From Cylindrodendrum hubeiense (taxonomy: Eukaryota; Ascomycota; Sordariomycetes; Hypocreales; Nectriaceae), in assembly GCA_014621425.1 (NCBI GenBank), contig JAANBB010000127.1:1-64000 (forward strand): a stretch of DNA of 64,000 nt. Direction: 5' to 3'. The notes below the pieces were generated by a model. It saw only the letters and a list, made by a program, of their open reading frames with translations. It searched no databases and was not told the DNA's origin. A program made the translations under genes and the position numbers. Shown here one piece after another: positions 11,781 to 21,814 of this stretch (the first letter of the stretch is position 1; the number at the start of each line of letters is the position of its first letter).

Positions 11781-12653
11781 TCACTTCTGGCGGATGCCCT
11801 TTGGCTTTCGCTTTTTGAACACCACAGGAGCGATCCCTGGCTCGCCGGCATCCGCCTCGGGCTTGATCGGGGGATCTTGCGATGGTGCCTCGGCCTTGGC
11901 AGCAGTGGTGTCTGGAGCTTCCTCGTTTGCGCCGCCGTCCTCCACTTTGATTTTCGTCTTGTCGTCGGATGTGTCCTCCTCCTTGACGTCCTCGTGCTTG
12001 TCGACCGGGGTAGGCTGGAATGTCGATCCGCTCAGCAGCGCATCCAGCTCCGTGTCTTCGTCCTGAGGCATAGCCTTGGAGTCCCGGCCCCATCGCCGCG
12101 GTCTCTTGAACAGGGCCTGGACAGCGTCCTCCTCCTCCTTCTCGTCCTCTGTAATCTCCCGTTTTCTGACCCCGTTTGCCGTTGACTCTGACGCCTTGTT
12201 CACACCATCTTTGTTCGTAGTATCGATGACTCGTGTCTTTGTAACGGTCCACTGGCCTGGTTGTGCCACCTCGGGCTCGAAGTCGGTCGGCATCGACACG
12301 CCCATCTCCGCCAGCTGCTCTCGCTGCCGCTTCAGTTGCGACTCGGACGGTGCGCTGGGTCTGCTGGTCTGGAAGCCGCCCGCGGGGGGTGCGGAGGGTG
12401 CGGAGGGTCCCGCAGACCCCGATGACGAGTCTTCCGAAACGACGCCATTGAGTCTCACGATTTCGCGGCGCGCGCGCTCCTTGTCTCGCTCCTCGCGCTC
12501 GTGGCCGCGGTGCAGGTCGCGCAGGAAGCGCTTCAGGGCGCCCTGATGCTTTCCGGTGGCCTCATGGTTCTGCCGCTCGAGCTTGGTGTCGCGGACGAAG
12601 GTGGCGCAGTGCTTGCACCAGTATTTCGGCGTCGATTTCCAGTATTCCGACAT
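11781..12653 (-). CDS. U1-like C2H2 zinc-finger protein (WBP4/FBP21-type N-terminus)
   Basis: Single exon, 290 aa. Residues 1-45 carry the U1-type matrin zinc finger (C13, C16, H30, H36; MSEYWKSTPKYWCKHC start), which is the N-terminal domain of WW-domain-binding protein 4, a spliceosome-associated factor. The finger is followed by a charged helical stretch (RDLHRGHEREERDKERAR), Ser/Pro-rich linker, and Asp/Glu- and Lys-rich disorder ending in a basic KKRKPKGIRQK tail that looks like a nuclear localisation signal. WW domains found in animal WBP4 are not seen, as is usual for fungal members. The frame is open upstream to 12845, but the finger motif begins at this ATG. Role in pre-mRNA splicing is inferred from family. 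Confidence 0.82.
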   Translation of the reverse strand: MSEYWKSTPKYWCKHCATFVRDTKLERQNHEATGKHQGALKRFLRDLHRGHEREERDKERARREIVRLNGVVSEDSSSGSAGPSAPSAPPAGGFQTSRPSAPSESQLKRQREQLAEMGVSMPTDFEPEVAQPGQWTVTKTRVIDTTNKDGVNKASESTANGVRKREITEDEKEEEDAVQALFKRPRRWGRDSKAMPQDEDTELDALLSGSTFQPTPVDKHEDVKEEDTSDDKTKIKVEDGGANEEAPDTTAAKAEAPSQDPPIKPEADAGEPGIAPVVFKKRKPKGIRQK

Positions 12654-13750
12654 TTTGCGATGGCGCAGCGTTGGCGATGCTGGTGAAGATTCGGCTTGAG
12701 AGAGCTGCTGCCATGACATGGTGCTTATGTCATCCATCCAGGCACTGTCGCACGGACCACCCGACCCTTGCGCGAGAACCATCATCTTGGGTTCCGGGTA
12801 GCCTACCCTATACAACCATGTAACCAATATACATCTACCGAGCAACTGTATGTCTCTTATAGCTTTGGGGAAACGGTAACTGGTCGAGTTTCCGGGGGGT
12901 TCGGGCGCTTAAGTGACGACTTTTCCGTTGTTTCAATCCCTAAGCGCCTTGTTTGACGTCCATGCTTAGTAGTGCCTTTATCAATGATAGTAGATATTCT
13001 CTTTCCGCCCGTACTAGTAACAGTGTCGGAAGTATTTCTTCGAACAGTTCGAGTAAAAGCGGCATTTGTCTTTCATATTTATAATTGCTATCCAATATTT
13101 CCTGGCACGCCATAGGTTTCTAATGGTGTATGTGGTTCACCTCATCGACCATACATTCGGTGGCGTCATGTCTGATGTATTGCACAAACAAACTCTAGCA
13201 CTAATTAAATAATACACCCCTTTTAGAGCAAAATTATATTTGTGAAATTATAATATCTGAGGTGCTGATACCGGAAACTAAACCTTAGTTTTTAAGCGTA
13301 AAGGAATTGCTTGTGTAACATAATCTTGTGAATCATTTTATTTTCTGCCAACACCTTCTAGCGCGCCATTGCTGCTACCGCACAGCTACAATAGCTACAT
13401 CAGCAACATTTATTGGTCTTGTTGTCTCCAAAGGCAGCTGGATTATGGTTACAGTCTCTGAAGATGTCATGGAGTCACTACATCACGTGCGCTATGGCCG
13501 CTACAGAGGTTATGCTGTGGTTGCCGAGGGTGCCCAGTGGGCCTTGATATTCATAATCATTTCTGTATTGGTGTATCCTATGAATACCGACCTGCGTTTC
13601 ATATGGATGCTCCTGTTCAGAGCCTGCTGAATTATCCCACCTCTAAAACCAACAAAACAACCAACCGTATGCTAACCCATGCAAATGCTGCTCTATCACA
13701 TATCGTGTATACCCATAACCCAAACATGTTCCTCGCTAGTCTTGTACTTA
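12654..13750. other. Intergenic region, no gene seen
   Basis: AT-rich around 13,000-13,330. Holds the 5' region of the zinc-finger gene and the 3' UTR of the PIR gene. No coding frame with recognisable features. Confidence 0.4.
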
Positions 13751-14846
13751 TTATAGGAACGAAATAGCCCCCAAAGCACACATCAAAAGCGCAACAATCG
13801 CACCGGGGACAATCTTGATTCCGTTGGAAGCAGTAGCTGTTGCGCTGGGAGCCTCACTAGACTCATCTGTGTTATCGGTGCTTTCAGAAGCTGCCTCAGT
13901 CGTCGAACTAGGCTTTTCAGACTTGGCTGCTTTCGTGATGGATGTCTCTGACGTCAAGAATCTGAGGGATGCCGTAGCCTTGATTACCTTTGTGTCGGTC
14001 ACAAGCGCGTCGGCCTGTCCCCCAGCGGCAGTCTCTTCTGGCACGGCGACCTTCACCTTGGGTACGTCGACGGTCGCGGGTGCTGCAGTGGGGACCTGGA
14101 TCTGACCGTCCGCGATTTGACTCACGGGGGCGGCCGTGATGACGGGTAGTTTCATGTCGTCGCAGGGAGTGGTGCGGACTTGAACCTGGCCGTCGCCGAT
14201 CTGGCACATGGGCACCTCAATCGTTGTGGCAACCTCCTTGGTTGTTCCATCAGAAACCACCGTGACAACAGTTGTCGCGATGATGCTGCCGACGATCTTT
14301 TTCGCTACCTTGCTACCACTGGAAGCACCGCAAGCCATCATCACGATCTCGACCGGCTCGCACTGTTCGGCCCAGTTGCGATCATACAGATTGTAGAAGT
14401 CTCCCGAAAGACACTGGTAGAAGACAGTTGATGAACCAAGAGCCAGGGACTGGTTTGAGCAGGCTGAGAATCCGCTGGTGAACTTGGCACCCGCCTGAGG
14501 CGGGCCATCGAACTGGAACTGGTAGTTGGATGCAATGTAACCAGTGCGGTCTTTGGCGTCCTTTAGGACACCATCCTTCAGTGTCATGACTAGCACGCCA
14601 TCTCCATTGCAAGATCGTTTCTACTGATGGTGAGACGGCTGACTAGGGTATCCGGGTGTGTTGGTTACTTACCTCGAGATCACGCTTGGATTCAGATGCC
14701 TTGATAACGGTGACTTCAAAGGTACCATCGTATGTGGTGTCGCATCCTTCAGGTGCAGAACCTTTGGGGCTGATGTCTTCCGTTACAGCCTGGGGAGCGG
14801 CGAGGGAGCAGGCGGCAAGAGCCAGCAGACACAATGAAGTCCTCAT
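13751..14846 (-). CDS. PIR-family cell-wall protein with GPI-type C-terminus
   Basis: Spliced CDS complement(join(13751..14620,14673..14846)), 347 aa. Signal peptide (MRTSLCLLALAACSLAAPQA), then a conserved PIR N-domain (CDTTYDGTFEV; MTLKDGVLKDAKDRTGYIAS; NYQFQFDGPPQ), a Lys-Arg Kex2-like site created exactly at the exon junction (residues 59-60), then two PIR-type repeats (CQIGDGQVQ and SQIADGQIQ, about residues 200-240) and a Thr/Ser-rich region ending in a hydrophobic tail typical of a GPI signal. PIR repeats are linked to beta-1,3-glucan through a Gln of the repeat. The splice acceptor must be the second AG (TAGAAACGA); the earlier CAG would put a stop codon in frame. Cell-wall structural role is well supported. 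Confidence 0.86.
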
Positions 14847-16278
14847 ATTGAGTTTTAAGAGGTGCAGAGAGGCAGTGTCAAGAGAGCGAATATCGTCAAA
14901 AGGTAGATACAACGGCCCTGGTGGTGACAAAGTGCTACACTCTTATCGAAAACGGCTTGAGTTGGTTCTTGGGATGCCGAGCTGATTGTTCCGGGGACCT
15001 GGGCTGCCGACCTCTGTCTTCAAATACTTGGAGCTGGCAATTGCCTGGCCATCACTGGCACGCATTTTTGCGACACGAAAACACCGGGAGCGTTCCATTG
15101 AGACACGATCACCTTAAGCTGCATTGTTTCTGGGTGGGGGAGTATCCGCTGAGTGTGGCTGGGCCCGGGATTGTTTGAAGAATTGCCACGAGCTGCTCCT
15201 CGTATCGATGGTGTGCCGCCCTTACAAAAACTCCCTGGAGGCTTTACATACCTCGCATCTGAGGCTGTGCGTCTAGAGCGTGGCTGGGTGGGACTCAGGG
15301 GAGGGAGGCCGCAGTTGGTATGGCCTCTTCAGCCGGGTTCGCCGTCCTCGCCACGTGCCGTCGCGTCGCTGCAGATCTCATGCGTCGACGCGGCTGGCAC
15401 GCGCTGCTTAATGGGTGATTGTTACGCGCTAAGTTATAATAAGGCTTCGTTAATGGGTGGGAGCTCGCGTGTGTCTTGGTGTCGCGAGGGAGACTTGGTT
15501 CATAGTCGACGCGCGGAATGTACGGGTTGGACCAGCCTCAATGTCTCAGCGACCACGCCAGGCAAGAGGAGCCAGTGTGTCTCATCTGTGGTAATTCTTC
15601 GAAAAATCAGTTGCGAATGCCGTGGGTAGCGTCGAGCATGGTCGGCATTTGATCACCCGGCGGCCAATTCATGCCACAGCTTGGATGCACAGGTTTTTGT
15701 GGATGCTATAGATGTAGGCTGGCTCTCATCTGCGGCGAACATTGTGTTCCGCATTGGGATGTTGCCATTTTGGATCACGGAGTGCTACGCACAGGGTCCT
15801 TGACTGCCTCGGCAAGTAAATCCGTCCGATGGACAGTACCCCGGACTTTCGTCTTGGGGTGCATGAGTGAGCGAACGCTACAGCTTGTCACAACCGCCTT
15901 GGCCCTGTCAGATCCTGCTCGCCGAAGTTGCATTTGGGTTGGGTTCAAGGGTCATGACCGGGATAGATCAAGATCAGCAGGTCAGATGGAAGGGGGGTTG
16001 GATTGAGACAGGGTTACAATTGCCCCTTTGGACCTGGAAAATACGTACCGCCCTCGATAGTCAGGTTGTTCGGCAAAGCTTTTCCTCTTTTCGCCTAACG
16101 TTGCAATAGCTTCCGGCAAACTAGACGGGCAGCACCATAGTGCATTGAACGCGCTTGCGGGTGCTTAATATATGCAAAACAGGAATGGTTCTTCCGTGAC
16201 CCCGGAATCAGCTGGCCGTGGTCTGACGCTCACACTACGCATAGGTCCAAGTTTTGGCTCATGATTTATCCATTATTT
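14847..16278. other. Intergenic region, no gene seen
   Basis: About 1.4 kb holding the PIR gene promoter and the 3' side of the GH78 gene. Several short frames are open, but none shows a domain, signal peptide or sensible splicing. Confidence 0.4.
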
Positions 16279-17937
16279 CTAGTCTATACTCCGCTGAATC
16301 CATCTGTTGTCCAGCTGGCCCATTGTAATTTTCCCTGCCACCTTACCCTTTGCAGCATCGAGTAGTTTCCCCCGTAGGAGATATGTCGGCGTGCAACTCC
16401 AAGCGTGACAGAAGCTGTTGTTTCTAACATCGCCATATGGGCTCGCGCGAGGGTCCTCCGGGTCATAGCACTCCCAGAACGTATCTGCTCCAGCCCGGAT
16501 CATGCCGCCCCAGTAGCTATTGATAATCTCCAAGCACTTTTCGTAGCACCCCACTGTAACTAAGGCATCGCAAACGTGATGCCACAGGTAGGGAGTAAGG
16601 GGCTTCACGGCGTCTGGATGAGCGATTGTGTTAAGCAGAGCCGTTCGGGCAGTCTCTTCCGGGAAAGCTTCTGCTAGAACGAGCCATGCTGCGGAGGCGT
16701 AGCTGATCTGAGCATCAGGCCCCGAAATAAAGACATTCTCCTTTGTGATGAAGTGCGTAGCTGCAGCTGTCATCTTTTCCACCATTTCCAGGTGAGGAGA
16801 CTCCTTGCCCAAAGCTGTGGCCAACTTGTTGATTGCTTTTAGACAATACAACAAGACGCCGTGTGATCCAGCATTGCGATCCAAGGTAGGAGCCCAGTCC
16901 AAGAACTTCCAGAGATCTGTGCGTTCTGTCTCGAAGACGTGTGTCTCAGGGTTGATGTGTGACAATGAACGCTTCGTACAAGTCAAGATAGTTGGCCAGA
17001 GGGCCTGTCCGGCAGCAACATCTCCTGACTCGACAACGTAGTCTAGAACGATGGCACCAAACAGTGCATCGTAGTCGACAATGTAGTCGGATGAGGGCGC
17101 CAATTTCGGCTTTTCGAAAATGCAAGCAGGTAGCGAGCCGTCTACACGGATAACGGCGGCAAACTGGAAGATGCAGCGTTTGATGAGACTGAAGTCTCGA
17201 AGCGTACTATAATTAGCCAGGGCCTGGAGCCTCAGATCACCGCTCCACAGGCGGCGGTCTCGGCGAGGTCCGTCCTCAAAGACGGTCTGCATGCAGTCTC
17301 TGAGAGTGGAGATGCTGCAGTGATCGATGTCCCGCAGCAGTGGATTCTCGAACTCGATAGCGTCCAGCTCGTGGTCTTGGCCGATGGCACTAACGCACTC
17401 GCACTTGACGTCGGAAAAGGAGACTTTGAATTTGGGGGAGGTGTCGATGACCTGGACGCGTAGGAAGCGGAATGAATATCGCCTAGGTAGAACCACTGTC
17501 TCGGGACACATGTCGATGTTGATGACTTCGTCTGGTAACCAGGCCGTGCTGATCCATGTCTTGACATCATCCATGGGCATGGTAACGTCCAGTGGCGATT
17601 CCCCAAAGGTCAGGCGTAACCTGCATGGGGCATCCTGGTTGGTTCCTATGCAGTCCAGTTTAAAGGAGACGAACCCAACCATGTGGACCCCAAAGTCCAG
17701 AACGAACTCATCTCCTCTGCCCCAGGCGAGGGTGGGGAGACTGTCGATGGTATCCTTGCTTGATGAAGGGCGGATACCAAAGTAGCTCTCCTGGTCTGGG
17801 CTGAAGGTGACCAGTCTCTGGGGAGCGCGATCCCATCTGGCGAGGCTAGGGCAGAGGTCCTCTGAGATTTTTTCAAAGTCTCGGTTCCATTCTGTCGCTA
17901 TGACTTCCTCGATTGGGGGATTCGCGGCGTCGGCCAT
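16279..17937 (-). CDS. GH78 alpha-L-rhamnosidase-like glycoside hydrolase
   Basis: Single exon, 552 aa. The (alpha/alpha)6 six-hairpin catalytic part shows the GH78 landmark with an acidic/Arg cluster (EDGPRRDRRLWSGDLRLQ) equivalent to the CPQRDERxGWxGD block of rhamnosidases, and the C-terminal block DTFWECYDP followed by NSFCHAWSCTPTYLLRG, typical of GH78. An N-terminal beta-sandwich precedes it. No signal peptide, so the enzyme is probably intracellular and acts on imported rhamnosyl oligosaccharides or glycosides. The CACCATGG context marks the start at 17937; the 18 codons upstream begin only with TTG. It is shorter than bacterial GH78 enzymes (900+ aa). It faces a sugar transporter across a shared promoter. 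Confidence 0.78.
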   Translation of the reverse strand: MADAANPPIEEVIATEWNRDFEKISEDLCPSLARWDRAPQRLVTFSPDQESYFGIRPSSSKDTIDSLPTLAWGRGDEFVLDFGVHMVGFVSFKLDCIGTNQDAPCRLRLTFGESPLDVTMPMDDVKTWISTAWLPDEVINIDMCPETVVLPRRYSFRFLRVQVIDTSPKFKVSFSDVKCECVSAIGQDHELDAIEFENPLLRDIDHCSISTLRDCMQTVFEDGPRRDRRLWSGDLRLQALANYSTLRDFSLIKRCIFQFAAVIRVDGSLPACIFEKPKLAPSSDYIVDYDALFGAIVLDYVVESGDVAAGQALWPTILTCTKRSLSHINPETHVFETERTDLWKFLDWAPTLDRNAGSHGVLLYCLKAINKLATALGKESPHLEMVEKMTAAATHFITKENVFISGPDAQISYASAAWLVLAEAFPEETARTALLNTIAHPDAVKPLTPYLWHHVCDALVTVGCYEKCLEIINSYWGGMIRAGADTFWECYDPEDPRASPYGDVRNNSFCHAWSCTPTYLLRGKLLDAAKGKVAGKITMGQLDNRWIQRSID

Positions 17938-19248
17938 GGTGATTGGACTGGAGTGAATTGGATGTGGAAAGATGCAGCTGAGTGACGCCAACCTCGGCGT
18001 TTTAAACGTGTTGGATGATCTGATGTTGGACCTGACTCTGAGAACTGAGGAAAGCCGTTAGAGTCAAAAGAGTGGCGATCAACGCGACCAGATGGCACGA
18101 GCAACGGCTTATGCTTCCCCGAATCCGAGTCTGTGGCGGAATTGGCGGCCGTGATAGCTGCAAAACCGGGAACCAATGCACCGAAACGCTCTCAGCTATA
18201 CCGAAAAATTGGAGACGCGAATCGGGTGACCGTCTGGCCCCTCTGACTCCTGACTCTTTCACTGGCCTTTGAGACGGGACTGGACGCCACAGGAGAATGA
18301 CACGCTTAAGCGACTCCACCAATCTGCCGTGGAAAGGCAATTCAAGGCACAACTCTGGGAGAACCACGGATATCCCTTCCCCCCAGGTGGTGTATGAAGC
18401 CGTACCAGACCACATCTGCATTAGCTCCTTTGCCACCTCATGGCGGGGAACATGGGCCCCGGAGCTAGCCATGTACCCCAATTACGACGCGTGCAGAGAC
18501 TGGAGAAACCCCAGGGTTTATCTGGGATGACAGAGGCAATACAATGGAGCAGACACATGATCTTCATGTGGGGAGATGAGGGGATTCCCGGGAGGATTTG
18601 GGTCGCTTGACGGAAAGATGGGGCCATGATCGTCGGCATTACGGACGGCAATCGTCCGTGAGCAGTGGTGATACCCCGTATTTTGGCAACTCTCGAGCCT
18701 CTGTTTGCAATGAATCAACCAAAGACCCGGGAATACGTCAGTTCGAGGTTCACGAGTCAAATCCCCATGACAGGAACCGTCCTAGCTCGCGGCCCCCCGC
18801 CGTGGCGGTCTCCTCACGGCCTGAACAGGCCAAACTACGCGCTGCGGTCCGCCGAATATTCCCCAATTCCGCGTGACCCTTGGCTAGCTCCAGCGCCGGT
18901 CTAGACTGCCGATGGTAGAATTTTCTTGGGGTTTGCGCCGTGCGTCCACACGACCCTCGCTAAGTCCCAGCGCCATGGGTGTGCGCGCCCGCCCGGACTC
19001 CAATGCTTCGGCTCAGCCGACCCCGTGGGGAAAGGTTGGAGAGAGCTAGTGGAATGTGGACGTGACGGAGAGTCTGGGCGATTAAGTTAAATAGTCTTGC
19101 AACGTCCGTCCAGAGTTTCCCTTCATCTCATCATCACCACCCTCATCCATCTCCAGCAAGCCGGCATCTACAGGTCCTCAATCGCCTCGCCGAGACCGTC
19201 TTGACACAGCACCTCCTCTCCACCCGCGTCAATCCCTCCTTGATCGCT
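17938..19248. promoter_or_regulatory. Divergent promoter, GH78 / sugar transporter
   Basis: 1.3 kb between the two start codons. It contains several C-rich or G-rich hexamers compatible with CreA-type SYGGRG sites (for example CCCCAC/GTGGGG near 18565 and 19025) and no credible gene. The common intergenic arrangement suggests joint control of both genes; this is inference. Confidence 0.5.
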
Positions 19249-20940
19249 ATGAGCGACATGAAGAAAGACTCGGAGACCGGCGTCGATGTCGACGTCGGCA
19301 AGCCCGAGCACATGGAGCAGGTCGCCATTACTGCCGCCGCCGAAGACCACCAGGAGGGCGTCATCCAGTCCATCCGGAAGCACCCTCTCGCCTTCCTCTG
19401 GTGTGTTTACGCCATCTACGTCCTGATGTTGTCCAGCTTCGACAACCAGGCCAGTGGTATCGTCCTGGGAATTCCCCAGTTCCGCAAGGACTTTGGAACC
19501 GCATTCGCGGGCGACTATGTTCTGCCCGCAAAGTGGCAGTCCGCCTATAGCGGAGGCCCCGTTGCCTCGTAAGTGGACCATAATATTCTGAATACTCCAA
19601 GAGCTTCAAGTCAGGCTAACAATTACCTCCAACAGTGCTGTTGTCGGCTCTCTAGGCTCTGGATTTGTCACCGATCGCTTCGGCCGCAAGTGGACCTACT
19701 TCCTCTGCTATGTTATCATCTTCGCTGCCATCACCGTTGAAGTCATCAGCACCACCAACGCCATCTTCTTCGTCGGAAAGTTCATCGCCGGTTTCGCCGT
19801 CGGTGGCTTCATCACTGTCAGCATGACCTACATCGGTGAGGTTGCTCCTCTGGCTCTCCGAGGAACACTCACTGCCGCCGCCGCCATCGCCTTCACCATC
19901 GGACCATTCATCGTCTCTCTCGTCGTCAAGGGAACCGGTGCCGGCACGACCCGCTGGGCCTACCGATCCATCTTCGTCTCACAGTACGCTGTCAGCGGCC
20001 TCGGAATTCTCGTCCTTCCCTTCATGCCCGAGTCCCCTTGGTGGCTCGTCGACCACGGCAAGACCGAGAAGGCCGTTCGCGCCCTTGAGCGACTTGGCTA
20101 CACTGGCCAGGAGACTGAGAAGCGCCTCGCCGTCATTAGCCAGACTCTCGAGGAGGTTCGCAAGGAGACCGATGGCGCCAGCTTCTTCGAGTGCTTCCGC
20201 AAGTCCAACCTCCGCCGCACCATGATCTCCGTCGCCCCCATGAGCATCCAGGCCCTTTGCGGTGTCTTCTTCGTTGCCGCCTACTCCACCTACTACCAGC
20301 AGCTTGCCGGTTTCTCCACCGACATGAGCTTCATCCTCGGAATCATCCAGCAGATCCTGTCCATGCTTGGAAACATCACTTCATGGTTCCTGATCGACCG
20401 AGTTGGCCGCCGACCCCTCACTATCTGGGGCATGGTTATCCTGACTGTGCTTCTGTGTGTCACTGGTGGACTCGCTGTTGTTGGCACTGTTGCCGCTACC
20501 AAGGGCACGGTTGCTCTGCTCCTGGTCTACTGCTACTTCTACAACGTCACCATTGGTGCTACCGCGTACACGCTTCTCACTGAGGTTGCCACCTCCCGAC
20601 TTCGCGCCAAGACTGCCTCCATCTCGCTTGCTCTCCAGAACTCGCTCTTCGTAAGTTTTTCCCACTGCACATATGCTTCCTCAAACAGTTACTAACATTT
20701 GACAATTAGACCATGTGGGCTTTCGTCATCCCCTTCCTGTTCAACCCCGATCAGGCCAACCTCGGAGCCAAGGTTGCTTTCATCTTCGGTGCCCTCGCCA
20801 TTCTCTCTACCGTCTACCTCTGGTTCTGCCAGCCCGAGACTGCTGGCCGCTCCTACGAGGAGTTGGATGAGCTCTTCATGAAGAAGGTCCCCGCCCGCGA
20901 GTTCAAGACTTTCGTGACCGACACCGAGCAGAGGCAGTAG
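19249..20940 (+). CDS. MFS sugar transporter, maltose/alpha-glucoside permease type
   Basis: Spliced CDS join(19249..19568,19636..20650,20710..20940), 521 aa. Twelve hydrophobic segments and all sugar-porter signatures: DRFGRK after TM2, PESPWWLVDHGK after TM6, DRVGRRP after TM8, and PETAGRSYEELDELF near the C-terminus. The PESPWWLV and PETxGRxxxELDxLF forms, together with the VPAREFKTF ending, place it nearest the MAL-type alpha-glucoside permeases rather than hexose facilitators. Plasma-membrane proton symport of a di- or oligosaccharide is inferred. Introns are GTAAGT...CAG and GTAAGT...TAG. The ATG at 19249 is chosen because the upstream frame has only TTG. Divergent from the GH78 gene, so a rhamnose-containing substrate is possible. 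Confidence 0.9.
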
Positions 20941-21814
20941 ATCTGATCTCCTCATGAGCAACGACCTGAATGGTTACTATCAGCAGAAAGGCGGCGACCT
21001 AGCAAGATACTGGGTTATTTACAGGCCGTACATATAGTTCGCCTTTCAGCTTCTGTAAAAAAACCAACTGCCTAGATACATGCTGGCAGATTAATCAATA
21101 CCAATAACATTTGTTACTTCATTTACTTGGACACGATTCTCTTTACTGTGACCGACTTCACCCGGGATGTTAAGTTTCGTACTGCCTTGTTGCGCATAAC
21201 TGTCTTAGAAGCGCAGCCCCGTGGAGCCCCGTGAAGCCTTGTGAAGGAAGCCCTGTCAAGCTCTGTGTAACCCACGCGCCTCATCCAAATCCCGCGCTAA
21301 TTTCTGAGATTCGAGATTAGGACAAAGATGTGCACTTTCCTCCAGCACTCCGGCCAATCGCATGACCAGACGAGGCTTCCCAGCTGGGTGAGATAGGCAT
21401 CCATGGGCGACGCTTTCGCCTGCGGCCCATTCGCCTCAGCCTCGCGCGGGTTGCCTCCCAGGAAGCCGCTAGCTACGCGCACGCCATTTACACTGCCTGG
21501 TGTACATCTGTATGACATATTTATCTTTCTCCCCCCGGCTGCCAGCCTTTCAACCCCCGCCTTGTTTTCATCTTGAATATTTAACCCATTGTGGGTCCTC
21601 AACCGTTTGCTGGCATCAAACATCGCAACAGAAGGCATCTGATAGCCTTCTTTTCCCTTCTTTACACCCCTGCTAGCAGAGTTGGCGATATATACCGGCC
21701 GGTCCCCAAATTACTACCCGGTTTTAATTTATATTTTGCTCCTTCTCTTCTCTTCTATTTCGCTACGACCGACTCCTCCGCCACGAACCCTGTCCGACAC
21801 CAACTCATGTAGAA
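20941..21814. other. Intergenic region, no gene seen
   Basis: Transporter 3' UTR followed by the promoter of the next gene. Pyrimidine-rich tract at 21735-21780 just ahead of the next start codon. Nothing else is supported. Confidence 0.4.

Noticed and set aside
14621..14626. First acceptor CAG for the PIR gene intron
   Set aside because: Use of this AG would put TAG in frame immediately; the next AG three bases on keeps the frame and creates the expected Lys-Arg site.
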